The notes beneath the pieces were generated by a model that was not told the DNA's origin, did not search any database, and saw nothing but the letters and a program-made list of their open reading frames with translations. A stretch of 64,000 nt of DNA, from positions 372,001-436,000 of the forward strand of contig CANTFL010001484.1 in the NCBI GenBank assembly GCA_947650285.1, written 5' to 3'. This DNA comes from Hyaloperonospora brassicae (Eukaryota > Oomycota > Peronosporomycetes > Peronosporales > Peronosporaceae). The translations under genes were made by a program, and so were the position numbers. Of the stretch, positions 1-12,413 are shown one piece after another; position 1 is the stretch's first letter; every line of letters starts with the position of its first letter.

Positions 1-2208
1 CAACGTTTCAACCGCAACAAGGTTTTCTGTGCTATGGCCCGACGCCATGTACACTGAAGCTGGATTATAGCAGCACGTTGACCTTGTCTGTTCAACACAG
101 CAGCTCGCATTCGAAACAATGCCTGGATGGTTGTAGCTGCGGCATGCTGTTTCCGGAGACGAGCGAGCTCGGTCATTGCTCGCCAAGTAGATAGCGTTCG
201 AGCCATATATGCTTGTATTGTGCGTGCTGCTTGAATCTGCTTGGTGTAAGCAACCTGAGCCTGCCAAGATCGAACGAGCGACTGCAGCAAGACAATTGCA
301 GCTTTGCAGTTCGCAGCTTCGAGCTGGTAGCGATTCCTCTGCAGTCGTCCTCGTACGATTTTTTGAATGGCTACAGCGCAGGTACGCTGAAGTCGTCGTT
401 GCTGACGTAAGCTTTCAACCTGTTTTCGTGCTCGACGCCGTCTAAATCCAGTTTGGACGCTGAGTGCAATTCGACTGGCAGCCGCTAGTTTCTTGCTATA
501 TCCGTCGCGAGCAATCATCCCACGCACACGAGACTGGACTCGTGTAGCCATTTCGTTCTTGTGTTTCACCACCTGCCGTTCTCCCTCTTTCGTAGGAGCT
601 TGTCCGTACGACACGCCATTAAATGACATCAATTTCTTGTTTTGCTTTGCCAGTTCGGCTGCAAGCAACAGAAACGTATTAGTATTCAGATCAATGACGA
701 GGTAGAAATATATTCGCACCTGCTCTCCGGTCCATCTCGGCAAATTTCTTAGCAGCAGATCTAACGTCAAGCTTCGCCCCATCAACTGAAGCCTTCAGCT
801 GCTCAACGTCGACGTCTATGCGTGTATCAAACATTTCAAGGTCATACAAAGCACAGAACAAACACACAATCCAGATCAGACGCACCGCTGACAGACTGCT
901 TGTCTACTGGTCCCACGGATTCAATCGACTCCATCGACATCTTGCGCGTGGACTCCCATGAAGCCTTGCGTTCAACTTCATCAGACGTTTTTTGCTCTTC
1001 TCGTGCACGATTTTCAGCTACATAAACATAGCCACACATGTCAGTGCTACTGACACCCTCGTCAAGCGATGAGCACGATACGTACCGAGTTGCGCTTGAA
1101 ATCGTGCAAGTGCTTTCACAGTATGAGGGCTGGCTTTCTTGATCCGTGTAGCAGGATCTGTGAACGGGTAATGCTTGGCTACAAGACATCAAAAGTTCAG
1201 CAATCGAAATGTGCCTACCCGGCACCACCAAACGAGGTACTATCATCGGTCGATAGATTGCCCACACACCTTTAGGGACTTCATCGGGATCACCATGCTT
1301 GGGCACCACCATGCCATTCCTCATACCATATTCGTGCGTCGTGTCGCGCTGGTCGTACTTCAGAAGCGCAGCTTTCGCCTTCTCCTCTGCCTCCTTCTCT
1401 ACCTGTGCAACCTCTTTGGCGTGCACATAGGCGTGGTCAAAGTCCGGCGACGAAAAGTTGTTCGTCGCGTCTTTCGCGCATTGCTCCTTCTGTCGCTCCT
1501 GTTCCCGGACACGCTTCTTTTCGTCCAATTGCTCTTCAAAAAACGTCTTGCCTCCTGCAAAATTCCTCAGCGCCGATTGTGCCTCTTGCTCTTTCTTACG
1601 CTCCTCTTTTTCAAGCCGCCGCTTTTCCTCTCGTTTCTCGTCTTCAAACGTCTGTCCGCTGCTCGAGAACTGCGCGAGGGACTTCTTGGCCATCCGCTCG
1701 GCCAACCGCACACTCCTTTGCTGCTTCAACGAGAAATTGTAGGCACGATCGCTCTCGAGGTGATACGACGACTGCTTGGCCGTGGCGCTGTTGCCTTCCG
1801 GAGCCGTGCGGCGCTCCTGCTCGTCCTGCAGCTTCCGTTCCTGTGCTGCAGCAGCCAGGAGCGACTCGGAGCTCTTGACGCGAGCGTACACGGACGGAGC
1901 CTTGTCGCCTGTCTCGTCTGCCGACGGGTCCGTTGCCTTTGGCAGCTTCACCGGCGGCGGAGGTGCCACGCGTCGCTTCCAGGCGGGCGGCTCTGAGTTC
2001 TGGACGCCGCCCTTGTTAAACATGGCGCGCAGGTTCGCAACGCGGCCACGAGCTTCGGCCAGAGCCTTCCGCTCGTCTACAAAAGCGACACACAGCGACC
2101 AAAGAGAACCAAAGCACAAAAAGTCAGTGACACGTCGCGTCAGACATCAAGAAGAACAGAGAGAGAGAGGCCGATCGAGAACAGTGGGCGGACAGTACCA
2201 TCGTTCAT
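1..2208 (-). CDS. Coiled-coil / IQ-motif protein, multi-exon, 3' end beyond the window
   Basis: I assemble complement(<1..658, 720..785, 886..1017, 1086..1178, 1219..2076, 2199..2208) from reading-frame continuity and GT-AG sites. The N-terminal half, in the 1219-2076 exon, is rich in Lys/Glu/Arg/Gln and predicts long coiled coils. The left part (1-560) encodes at least seven IQ-like motifs (for example IQKIVRGRLQRNR and VQSRVRGMIARDGY), which in other proteins bind calmodulin or myosin light chains. No motor or kinase domain is visible, so a scaffold or cytoskeletal role is inference. The start ATG (2208) gives a 10-nt first exon joined across a 122-nt intron to MNDDERKALAEARG. The other introns are about 61, 100, 68 and 40 nt. 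The 786-885 intron is the least certain; the phase of each other join fits. The gene continues beyond base 1. I do not recognise the protein. Confidence 0.75.
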
Positions 2209-3173
2209 TGGGTTGCGGACGGCGCGTGGGCAGGTGGACGGACACGTGGGAGGAGACGGTCAGGAGCAGAGGGGCGCGACGACAGCAGTGGCAGTGGCGT
2301 AAGCGGACGTGTGGGTGACGAGGACGTGGCGCACTGCGTAATGGCTTTGCTTCGGTGGCCTCAAATACCGGCAAATGTCTCTGGATCGATCGGGCGTACC
2401 AGTTCTGACTATACGGACTCACTGACTATACGGACTCACTGACTCACTGACTGACTTGTGGACTGCTCCTGACGTGGTCGTTGTTACGGTGGGGCGACGG
2501 GCGGGCAAGCGCCTGTTTATTTTTACCCCTCGGGCTTGCGGTCATCTCGGGGCTCGCTGCGTCCTGGCTTCTGATTTGCCATGGCTTCACGACTCCATGA
2601 CACGCGATTGGGCAAAAAAGGGTAAAGAGGCTGCGAGCGGATACCGTGTGCTTGCAGCGAGGTGAGTTTGTACCCAAAAGCTCAGATAGATAACACGGTA
2701 CCGTATGAACACGTCAAACGCACAAGACGAAGATAAAAAAAGCCTCTCCATTGTCGTTTGTATCTCAGCTCATCGTCTGCCTTCGCTGCTGCTGCTATCG
2801 ACCGTTTTTTTCTGTCTGTCTTGGCAACAGTAACTTCAATAGCTTCAGCTCGAGCGCACAGCTGTCGACTAAATCACTGAAAATAGAGAAAGCCTTTGCC
2901 TTCTTGTAACTTACCAAGCCAGAAGCCCACGTGCCACCTTTACGCAAAGATTGAACGCTGAAGTACGTACACCTGCCGATGCACTCTTAATCGAACGGAC
3001 AAATGCACTTGTAGATCGTAGGATACAAAAGAGCCTTGCTGACGGTCCTGACTGGGGCGTATCTTGCGCTCCCAGAGACAAACGCGCTAGTCACGCTCTA
3101 CTGGTTTCTATGTGACTGGTGCAATTGACGTTGCGTTCAGCTTGTTGTGCGTCATTTATGCAATCCGCCGGGA

Positions 3174-3470
3174 CTAGCGCTGCAGCTCTACATCATTGAA
3201 GTTGGCAGGTACGGCCATATTAGCTGCTAAGAAAGCCTTGATATGCTTGTAGCGAGCATCCTTATCATCTCGCTTCACGTGATTGTAGTTACGATGTCCA
3301 GTCACTTGTGCTCGGATATCTCGAAGAAGTTTGTCTCGCTCATTGCGTCGCTTTGTGTCAAGGCGTTTAATCACTAGAGTACAGATATTCAGGGATTACG
3401 CAGAGCACCAGATAGCGTACTTTGACGTTGAAGATTTGCTTAGGCGAGAGCCTGTCCTGCAATCAACGGC
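3174..3470 (-). pseudogene. Broken unidentified reading frame
   Basis: Two minus-strand frames join if one frameshift is allowed near 3372. The upstream piece reads LQDRLSPKQIFNVK and onward to a stop, and the downstream piece reads IKRLDTKRRNERDKLLRDIR and ends with VELQR at 3174. Both have a charged composition typical of real coding sequence, but I recognise no domain and no start is visible. It may be a decayed gene or transposon remnant; chance is not excluded. Confidence 0.25.
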
Positions 3471-4280
3471 AGGCGACTCAAATGTACTGACTGTCGATGG
3501 ACAACTTCGAGTGCAACATTCATGGTAGACGAAAAACTTAGAACGGAAGGTCGGTGCAGCGCTTAGCTCGTAGCAAGGGGATCCATATTGTTTGTTGTTC
3601 GTTTCTACCACCAGCTGCTACATGCCTCACAAAATGGATACCGCATCACGTGTCATTGCAAAGCCGACTTCGAGCCTCGGTGGTTGTCGAAATCGGAGCC
3701 TATACGGCGGAATGCTTTGACCTTGTCTCACTGGAGTTAGCGGATTCGTGTGTGAAAATGGACCAGCAAGGCGAGGTCTTGCTTTGCATGATAGTGAGCC
3801 AGATGCAGCCTACAATGAACTCTCGCCTAATTGTATCGACATTCTCTCACACGATCCCATACTCGGTCCACAAGCTGTGTGCCCGCCCAGGCAAAGCAAA
3901 GGGACCCAGAGCGTGCTGAAGATCCCAAAGAGCTCGCAATAGCCGATTCACGATCGACCGACAGGTCAGTTGTCCAACAACACCCTTCCTCTAAACACAA
4001 AGGAGAGCACCCTACTGACGATGCGAGCATCCATCCACCGCGGCACCTGCCTTGCGCCAGCTTTCTCGCATCACACTCTGAGATGATGCATACGTGACAA
4101 GCCAAGCACTTGTTGCAGCCCACGTGAGTGAGTGACGAAGAGCAGTCGCGTCTTCCGTTCTACCCTTGATTTTGTATCCCCACTCTCCCCTCATGCCGTT
4201 CAATCTTCCCCCAAAACAGGCATCACACATGCATGTCTTCCCGTTCCCCGCCCAGTCTCTCTCAGCCAATCAGACGCGTG

Positions 4281-4302
4281 TCGATCGATCGATCGATCGA
4301 TC
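4281..4302. repeat. (CGAT)n microsatellite
   Basis: About five and a half tandem CGAT units lie about 85 bp upstream of the transporter start codon, within its probable promoter or 5' leader. Confidence 0.9.
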
Positions 4303-4385
4303 CCTGGCGTACTTTGAATATCGAAAAACGTTTCCCCGGCACTTCTCGCCCCCCCCCGCGAGTTCTTCTCGTGCCGCTGCTCGTC

Positions 4386-5405
4386 ATGGCGCCCGCCAAA
4401 GACCGCCCAGTCGCAGGCTCACTCCTGCTCTCCATCATTTCGTGCACTGTGTACAGCGTCATGTCGAACGTCATGGTGCTCACGAACCGGTACTTGCTGG
4501 GTAGGAAGTACTACGGCTTTGACGAAAAGTACTTTGTCGTAGCTGTGCAGGCAGCTGTAGCGGTCCTGGTGCTGGAGCTGGCCAAGATGCAGAAGATCGT
4601 GTCGTACGACCCGTACGACCGCACTGTCGCGCGCAAGTGGGCGCCCGTGACGTTTTTCTTTGTGGCAATGCTGTACACGGGCATGCAAGCCACGGCAGGC
4701 CTCCCGATCCACATTGTGACTGTCTTTAAAAACGTCACCAACATCATTATCGTCTGTGGCGAGTGGCGCTTCTTTCACGAGCGCGTCGGCCGTCTCGTGA
4801 TCGTGAGTCTCGCCATTATGCTCCTCGGCGCCGTCATGTCCTCGTACAGTGACGTGGGTGGCCTCGCCACGCCGTCGTCGCTCTCGGGCTACTTTTGGAT
4901 GTTTCTCAACTGCCTCGCAACGGCTGGCTACGTGCTGTACATGCGCTATGCAACGTCGCGCTCGTCCCTCAAGATCTCGAAATTCGGCATGGCGTTTTAC
5001 AACAACCTGATCTCGCTGCCACTGCTCGTGCCGCCGCTCGTGCTCAATGGCGAGGCGTTCACGGTCTGGAGCAACCCACTGCTCAGCAACTGGAACTTTA
5101 CCATGCTGCTCTTTATCAGTGGCGTCCTAGGAGTCGGACTCAATCTTGCGTCGTTCTGGTGTGTCTCGATCACGTCCGCTACCACGTACGCGACTGTAGG
5201 CGGTCTCAACAAGATCCCGACTACGTTCATCGGTGTGCTGCTGCTCGGCGAGCCGCTGAAGCCTGAAACGGCTATTTACGTCATGTTTGGCATGGTCGGT
5301 GGAATCCTCTACGGCTATGCCAAGTTTAAAGAAGGTGAAGCGGCCAAGAAGCTGAAGGCATCGCAGGCCGCGCTACAGCCAACGTCGCTCGACTGCAAGG
5401 CGTAG
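4386..5405 (+). CDS. GDP-mannose transporter (nucleotide-sugar transporter family)
   Basis: This 339-residue polytopic membrane protein of the drug/metabolite transporter superfamily has about ten hydrophobic segments. Two diagnostic motifs of Golgi GDP-mannose transporters (Vrg4/GONST1 type) are visible: FKNVTNI at residues 114-120 and GGLNK at about 272-276, the variant of the GALNK signature that contacts the nucleotide sugar. Its expected role is exchange of cytosolic GDP-mannose for lumenal GMP in the Golgi, feeding mannosylation. The C-terminus is short and Lys/Glu-rich (KFKEGEAAKKLKA), consistent with a cytosolic tail. I chose the ATG at 4386 because the upstream in-frame part (from 4233) is proline/serine-rich and uncharacteristic of the family. 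It is a single exon. The substrate assignment rests on the motif only. Confidence 0.92.
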   Translation: MAPAKDRPVAGSLLLSIISCTVYSVMSNVMVLTNRYLLGRKYYGFDEKYFVVAVQAAVAVLVLELAKMQKIVSYDPYDRTVARKWAPVTFFFVAMLYTGMQATAGLPIHIVTVFKNVTNIIIVCGEWRFFHERVGRLVIVSLAIMLLGAVMSSYSDVGGLATPSSLSGYFWMFLNCLATAGYVLYMRYATSRSSLKISKFGMAFYNNLISLPLLVPPLVLNGEAFTVWSNPLLSNWNFTMLLFISGVLGVGLNLASFWCVSITSATTYATVGGLNKIPTTFIGVLLLGEPLKPETAIYVMFGMVGGILYGYAKFKEGEAAKKLKASQAALQPTSLDCKA

Positions 5406-7180
5406 AATAGCAAGCGTGCCAGCTCTGGATACAGTGCAACAAGGAAACAAGTGGCTGTTGTAGCAGAGCTAGACGTTACAGGTTGGAGTAGTGGCAGCCT
5501 TTGGTAAACTTTTATGCTGTGCTACTCACATGTGTCAACGTTTGCAACGACGTAAATGCTGGATAGCGAAGGTCGAGCAACTGCATTGTGACCGTCTTTG
5601 ATGTAGTTTTATGGACGAAACGTTCCGTAGTTCGACATTGATAAAGCTGTGTTGGTGGCTTGGACGAGATCTACGATGAAAGTCGAGAAAGCAAGTGGCA
5701 TCGACAGTGTGCATCGTTTGCATCCCACACGGACTTTGAGGCCGACTAGTCGCTATAATGTAACATCGTACTAAAGCTTAAGCAAACGCATGTTTCAGTC
5801 ACATGACAGGCCAAATAGTTGGTACTGTGTGCTTATCTTACTCGAGTAAAGCGATTTAGTTAACATGAGAAATGGCATCGAAAGCATGATTTCAAATTCT
5901 TCTTTTGGGTCAGTACAGAAACAGACATGTTTATGTAGACCTTGCCCTTTTCCATTAGACATTACTGTCTACATGCAGTTAGGTACTCATCGAGAGACAC
6001 GCAGCGGGTTGTTAACAGAGCTGACGCTCGTACTGTACTGTATCCGTAGATAGCGTACAAAGTAACGAATGTCACCGCAAAATGGACTCTCTGCATGTAT
6101 GAGTGCCGTCGAGCTTTCACTTGTCGACGCAATCGGTAACCACACCTTGCATACTAAAAGTACTTCCTTACACCAGACTATGTGTCATCATAGCATGATG
6201 GATTTCGTTAGCAGAGTTTGTGTCGCAACGTGCGAGATTAAAGGAGAGGCGAGTCTGAGCCAGTATGTAGATACATTACGATTGTCGCGAAGACGGCCGT
6301 TTTGCCCGATTGAAGCTGCTCGCAAATAGGCCGCACGTAAACGGAATTTGACTTAGTGCGATGTTGATTGAATATTCGTAGACGAAAGCAATCGCACTTC
6401 GACGAGCGCATCAAAGCATTTACAAACTCCCGATCGATTTCTTTTATAGTAAAATGGTCCGCATGTGGGCGAGAACGCAATGCAATCGCACAAAATACAG
6501 TGGTCATATTAACACGTCGAATGTATGTAGATCCAAATCAGTCCGCTTTTGACAAGGACATCGACTTCTTGATTCCATCATCATGCTCTGCTTCGATTAA
6601 GAAGGTCCCACAGGTGTGAATTGCAACCCACCATATTGCAAGACCGACGACTCAATTAAAGCGCCGAACTTGCGTAAAAGGCAAGAAGCCGAGGCTAGTA
6701 GCACTGTAGCAGTGTACGGCACACATGTGACAAGGCTGGATACGCATTCCGGTATCAGCTGCCAAAGAATGCGATGTACGAGATGGTCGTGTCAATTACT
6801 CCAATGCGTACCATGTAACAGAGTAAAGTGCAGAGATGAGCTCACCAATTTACTCGATTAGGTACTTGTTGCAAAGCTGGCAAATAGAGTTGTATCAGTG
6901 CTATTGACATAGGTTTATGCGTAGATTAGCGAGCGGACAGGTGGTCGATGGGAGCAAGTTTGTACTGTAGCATACCAAAAGTAAAAGTTATGTATATTGT
7001 ACGATCGAATCTTGTACGATCGAATCTTGTACGCTCAAAGCTTGTACGATCAGCAACATACCTGATCAGGTCCCTCCACATACTGTATCAATTACCCTTC
7101 GAATTTGCCCTCGAATTTGATGATTTGCGGAATGTCCCTACATACTGTATCAGAACTCGGGCATCATTTGTCGATCCTTT
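5406..7180. other. Intergenic, no gene seen
   Basis: A1-2 kb AT-richer stretch between the transporter and copia-1. Only short frames without domains are present. The only structured sequence is a 15-bp tandem repeat near 7000. Confidence 0.6.
6997..7056. repeat. Tandem 15-bp repeat, about four units
   Basis: Units of ttgtacgatcgaatc start at 6997, 7012, 7027 and 7042. The first two are identical and the last two diverged. It lies about 130 bp outside the left LTR of copia-1. Confidence 0.85.
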
Positions 7181-7447
7181 TAAAGAGGTTTTTTCAGCAG
7201 AGTAGACAACTTGTAGTCAGATGGTAAATTGGAAAGTATATTAATCTTTAGAACAAATTGCACTGCATTCAGCTACTCCATCGTAGAAGCACTACGATGG
7301 TGTCGCCTCGGTCGTTTCCTCTTCATATAACCGACTGCTGAGGTTTCACTTTCTGCGTCCGTTCCAAAACGACTATGATCAAGCGTCAGCATGACGTTAA
7401 AACTTACACAAAGTGTACATTATGAACACCAAGTGTACATCATCGAA
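7181..7447 (-). repeat. copia-1 3' LTR
   Basis: About 267 bp, matching 11583-11850 with a modest number of substitutions. On the element strand it begins near TG and ends CCTCTTTA, so the 3' terminus is TA rather than CA. The inner end has diverged (catcgaaa against catcaaca), so this boundary is good to a base or two. Confidence 0.88.
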
Positions 7448-7459
7448 ACTCCTCCTCGA

Positions 7460-10400
7460 CTAGAAGTCTCCAACGTTTGTCTTTGCCACGAGAAACTGGA
7501 ACTTGTTGGTCGAAAGCGCCTTCGTCAGAAAATCGGCGAGCTGTGACTTGGTTTCAATTTACTCCAGTTTAATCACATTGGCCTTGACTTGGTCGCGGAC
7601 AAAATGATAGCGAGTATCAATGTGCTTCGCTCGACTTTGATATCCTTCGTTTTTCGCGATAGCAATCGCGCTCTGGTTGTCTTCATACACAACGACTGGA
7701 GCGTCAATCTTGACCTTCATCTCCATCAATATACTCTTGGTCCACAATATCTCTTGAATACACAATGATAGTGCCACATATTCAGCTTCAGCAGTACTTA
7801 GTGAGACGCTGCTTTATAGCTTCGACTTGAAAATGACTGGAGAGCCATTTATCATCACCATGACTCCAGATGTCGAACGTCGATTATCTTTGTCGCTGCC
7901 CCAATCTGCATCGCAAAAGGCACTTAGCTTGAGATCACCTGGATTGCTACGATAGTAAATTCCATGCGCTGCAGTCGACTTCAGGTAGCGCAGTACACGG
8001 ATGGCTGCGTTCCAGTGTTCTTCACTTGGTTTTTCCAAATGTCGACTCAGCCGACCCACTGCAAATGCAATATCGGGCCTTGTACCTGTCGCCACGTATA
8101 GGAGTGATCCTACCAGAGATTTACAGGGTCGATTCTCCATCTTCGGGTCTTTTACCTCGCACTTGAGCATGACTTGACCTTCCACACTTGGGTTGTTGAC
8201 CGTTTTCACTCCAACTTGATTAAATTTGACGACCATTCTGTCAATGCATGCACTTTGACTGATCTTCAGCTTCCTTGTCTGATCTACCTCAATGCCGAGA
8301 ATAAATCTCACGTTGCCAAGCGTCTTTAACTTGAAATGACTTGCAAGTTCATCGGCAACTTTGTCAATTAGAAGTGCAGAGGTACCTCCAAGCAGCATAT
8401 CGTCGACATACAGAGTCACGTAAATCCACGAGAGATATCCATCGCGACGAACGAAAACGCACGGGTTGTTACACATGGTACAAAGCCCATCTTTCGAAAC
8501 ACGTTTGAAATCGTCTTAAACCATGTTGCAGCAGCTTGTTTTAATCCATACAAACTTCTGTTGAGTTTCAAAACTTGACTCGAGTCCATGTCAACACCTT
8601 GAGGCGTAGATATGTATACATCTTCTTCCAAAATGCCATTAAGGAAGGCTGTATCAACATCATATTGCCGTATGATCATGCCAAATTGGCAACACACGGC
8701 AAGAAACACACGAACAGAGTTCATGTTGGCAACCGGTGAATACGTCTCGTAGTAATCCACACCAAGCGTTTGTCGATATCCTTAAGCAACAAGCAGTGCC
8801 TTAAATTGATCAACTTCTCCATGCTCATTTTGCTTGATGAAAAAACCCACTTGGTTCCAATCACCTTATGACCTGGGTTTTTCGTCACTGCACTCCAGGT
8901 CTTCTTTTGAAGGAATGCGTTGACTTCAGTATTGATCGCATCCTTTCACATCTTGGCTTGAGGAGAACGAATAGCCTCTTGATATGTGAGTGGTACCTCC
9001 AGCGCCGCATTTTCTTGCTCATATTCGATGCGATATCCATTTAGTGCTCGGTCTGCTTGATCATCATTGCTTCCAGGTACGATAGCTTCAGAATGACTCA
9101 GTGGAATTTATGCTTGAGAATTAGAACTGGGTGTCAGCACATTCGCATCATTGTGTCCGCCATATCTAGATGGTACCATCTCCGAGAATTCGGTGATATG
9201 GGTCAATCCACCTCTGGGCACAATGGCCTGTGTTGTATTCACATCCACATCCACGTCCAAGTCCACGTCGACAGGCTCCATGTTGACATCATCTATCTCG
9301 AAAGCGGGATCCGGACAGAGAGCAATGTCAGGACTTAGATTCATGGATTCAAATTTGCTAGGAGGTGATATTGGGCGAGTACCAATGTGATCCACCTCCA
9401 CAGGTTCTTGTTCATTGCCAATTGACTCGTAGGGTAATTGTACCTGTACATCATTGTCGTCATCATGCTGATGCGCATGTTGAGTGATGTCTGGGCCACT
9501 GATAACTTCCACATATCGTGACTCAGGGATTTCTTGAAAAATCACAGACCGCGTAATTTTCACCCGTTCAGAATCATAGTACCAAACACGATAGCCCTTT
9601 ACACCTTCTGCGTAGCCCAGAATCATGCATCAAAATGCCTTCTTATCCAACTTGTGCCGTTTGGATTTGTTGATGTGCGCATATCCTTGCGAGCCAAAGA
9701 CTCGCAAATACGACAAGTTTGGCTTCAATTTGAAACAAACTTCAAACGGAGTCTTGATCAGGTGTGAAGCGCATGGAACACGATTTGTTATGAATACCGC
9801 AGTGATCATGGCTTCGGCCCACCACTTCTTCTCAAGCTGCATGTGATATAGCAGCGAGCGTGCTCGCTCCGTCAACGTCCGATTCATCCGCTCAGCCATT
9901 CCATTTTGCTGTGGCGAATACGGAACTGTTGTTTGATGTCTTATACCAGCCTGTCGACACACTTGATTGAAGCGCTTGTTTATATACTCGCCACCATTAT
10001 CGGTGCGAAAACACTTCATCTTGACCGACAATTGATTTTCCATCATCATCTTGTATTCGATAAACATATCGACCACTTCCGACTTGTACGCAATGTAGTA
10101 CGCGACTACGTATTGGGAAAAATCGTCAATAAATGTGACAACAAATCTTGCTCCACCCTGCGACTTGTTTTCCATTGGACCCATAACGTCGCTGTGAACT
10201 AATTGTAGCAGCGAAGTCGTCTTCACTTCACCGTGACTAGACTTCGGAAAAGTCTTAACCGATGACTTGCCGGACACACATCCTTCACATATGTCGTCTT
10301 GTTCATCGACAGCATCGGACACCTTTGTCATCTTGAAACCTTCAACACAGTTCTTGAGGGTTTTTAATGCCTTTATTGGCAGATGTCCCAGTCGTGCGTG

Positions 10401-10922
10401 CCATATACTTGGACTCACACATTTGACGACGCCAATCTCCTGGCTGGTCTGTGCAGACTCCACTTGTTCACACTCCAGAATGAACAATTTTCCCTTCTGG
10501 GTTACTTGAGTCACCACTTCGTCTTGGGTTCTGATCTCACACTTGTTTTTCTGGAACGTTATGTGTAGGCCTTTCGAAGACGAAGCAGAAATAGACAGAA
10601 GCCTACGATCCAAACACGGCACGTAGAGCACGTCTTCGATACGTATGGGCTTCTGGTTCTTTAGTACGACTCGAATTGTCCCAACTCCGTCGGCCCTCAA
10701 TGTTTCTCCATTCGCAATAGATATGTCCACCACTCTGTCAAGTAATCGAACTTCCACAAATTCATTCTTGAATGGACACATGTGACTGCTAGCACCACTG
10801 TCAAGCAGCCATCCTTCAGCATCTTGTTCACTCACCGTAAACGCTTGTTCTCCATTCTGCTTCTTTTCAGAATTCTTCCAGCAATCTTGCTTCTTGTGGC
10901 CCTTTTGCCACAGACGTAGCAC
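7460..10922 (-). pseudogene. copia-1 pol: protease, integrase, reverse transcriptase, RNase H
   Basis: Order on the minus strand: zinc-knuckle tail, aspartic protease (WLLDSGASSHM), integrase with a His/Cys zinc region and a D,D,E core (VHSDVMGP, RTDNGGEY, PQQNGMAERMNRTL), an in-frame TGA at about 9630, linker, reverse transcriptase with YVDDML, RNase H (CDADWGSDKDNRRS, KHIDTRYHFVRDQ), and a decayed tail to about 7460. Breaks: a frameshift at the gag/pol zinc knuckle (about 10910), TGA at 9630, several stops at 8760-9107, a frameshift near 8450 inside RT, and a stop near 7812. This is unambiguously copia-type pol. Confidence 0.92.
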
Positions 10923-11578
10923 GTCCCGGAAAATTTGGTTCTTGTTTCCCTCGACCGAAAAACTTTGCCCTTGACGCTTCTCGTAGCCTTCAATGCAAGC
11001 TCATTCTTGTCCTTGCAAACAAGTCCTTCGTGCTCACGACGAAGCATCTCCTTGGCCATGAACAGATCAATATCTGTCATGTTCTCGATGATCTTGACGA
11101 TCTGGTCGTACTCCTCGGACAGACTTCCTAGCAAGATAACAAGTTGTTCATCTCGCGACACTTCGTCTCCGATATCTTGCATCGACAAGTACAGTTCATC
11201 GAACTTAAGGAAGTGTTCCATCACACTTATACATTTCTTTGTCTTGATCTCGTGAAGCTGTCTGCGCATCTGGACTCGATTGTGAATGCTTCGACGGAGA
11301 AAAAAGCTCTTCAAAATCTCCCATGCCTCTGCAGTCGACTGTGCCGATCGAATTATGGATTGAAGACTTGGACTGATCATCGTGTACAAATTTGCAAAAG
11401 CCTTCATGTCATTGACTTTCCAGGCGGCCGAATTAACGTCGCCTTTACCCGGAGACTCCGTCGTGAAGAGGTGCTCCAGCAAACCTTTCTTTGCGAGCTT
11501 CATACGAGTGTTAAACTCCCACACGAAATAACTGTCTTCGTTTAGAATGGTGTTTGCCTCCATGGAACTTGGGCTCAT
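10832..11578 (-). pseudogene. copia-1 gag
   Basis: About 248 codons starting MSPSSMEANTILNEDSYFVW. It has the long helical capsid-like domain of copia Gag (UBN2-type), followed by half of a CCHC zinc knuckle (CYVCGK). The knuckle's second half (GHKKQDC) lies in another frame, so an indel near 10910 separates gag from pol. The ATG (11578-11576) is only 4 bp from the 5' LTR and lies inside the proposed primer-binding site. Confidence 0.85.
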
Positions 11579-11582
11579 TACC
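11565..11582 (-). other. copia-1 primer-binding site overlapping the gag start
   Basis: Directly after the 5' LTR the minus strand reads GGTAATGAGCCCAAG. Eleven of the first twelve bases match GGTTATGAGCCC, the complement of the anticodon arm of yeast-type initiator tRNA-Met. Drosophila copia is known to prime from an internal tRNA-iMet site with a similar sequence. The match is seen; the priming mechanism is inferred. Confidence 0.6.
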
Positions 11583-11850
11583 TAAAGAGGTTTATTCAGC
11601 AGAGGAGACAACTTGTAGTCGGATGGTAAATTGGAAAGTATATTAGTCTTTAGAACAAATTGCACTGCATTCAGCTACTCCATCGTAGAAGCACTACGAT
11701 GGTGTCGCCTCGGTCGTTTCCTCTTCATATAACCGACTGCTGAGGTTTCACTTTCTGCGTCCGTTCCAAAACGACTATGATCAAACGTCAGCATGACGTT
11801 AAAACTTACACAAAGTGTACATTATGAACACCAAGTGTACATCATCAACA
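11583..11850 (-). repeat. copia-1 5' LTR
   Basis: 268 bp. On the element strand it runs from TGTTGATGATG to CCTCTTTA. It is followed outside by the CCTTT target duplication (11851-11855) that matches 7176-7180. Confidence 0.92.
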
Positions 11851-12413
11851 CCTTTCACACTCAGGTCACAGAAGGGGAATGATACGCTTTACGTTAGCAA
11901 AACGAAAATAAAATAACGGGAGATAGAGATTCTCTATCGTGTAGATGGACAGTTGTATCCAAGAGGTAAAGTGTGTGGCTACTTACCGTCTTCGTGGAAA
12001 TGGATGTTCAGCGAATGTCAGCGGCTGAAACACCGCTACAAGATGTTACATGCCACAAAGCTTCAAAACATTTGACCGAAACAATGTTTGCAGGTAAAGA
12101 GCCATGTGTGCAGTGGCCAATGTGAAACAGACAAGCTCAGTTAATAGACCAATATGATGCAGCAGGGGTGAGCGAAATTAAAGAAGGATGATAATAGGAA
12201 GTAAATTTAATCGTATACGTGTACGATGCCGTAATAATTTACAAGAATTTACGGCTTGCAGTGCACGTCTTGTTCAGTCTATCACTCCCGCATCTTTGCA
12301 GTACTACTGGTTCTCTGGTACGAGAACCTCGTCATTTCTTCGAACCAAGTGTATGCCGATCAGCACGGATGATCATCATACCTAAAACTTTCCGTGTCAG
12401 CCACTTAAAAAAC

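Larger units (their letters stand above)
2209..4385. other. Intergenic region between divergent host genes
   Basis: No convincing gene. It holds the shared upstream region of the IQ-motif gene (leftward) and the GDP-mannose transporter (rightward), a broken reading frame near 3174-3470 listed separately, and a short CGAT microsatellite. Several open frames of 60-120 codons occur on both strands but lack recognisable domains. Confidence 0.6.
7181..11850 (-). mobile_element. Ty1/copia LTR retrotransposon copia-1, degenerate
   Basis: A complete but dead element read on the minus strand: 5' LTR 11583-11850, gag, protease, integrase, reverse transcriptase, RNase H, 3' LTR 7181-7447. The order PR-IN-RT-RH defines the copia superfamily. 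A perfect 5-bp target duplication CCTTT flanks it at 7176-7180 and 11851-11855. A purine-rich tract (gaggaggagt on the minus strand) abuts the 3' LTR at 7448-7457. The coding region carries several stops and frameshifts, so it should be inactive. Confidence 0.95.

Noticed and set aside
1175..1996. 273-codon plus-strand frame
   Set aside because: It is antisense to the IQ-motif gene. Its Leu/Arg-rich composition is the mirror of the coiled-coil exon, and it has no domain.
6997..7056. 15-bp tandem repeats considered as telomere-like or CRISPR-like
   Set aside because: Only four units, two diverged, no spacers and not a telomere motif.
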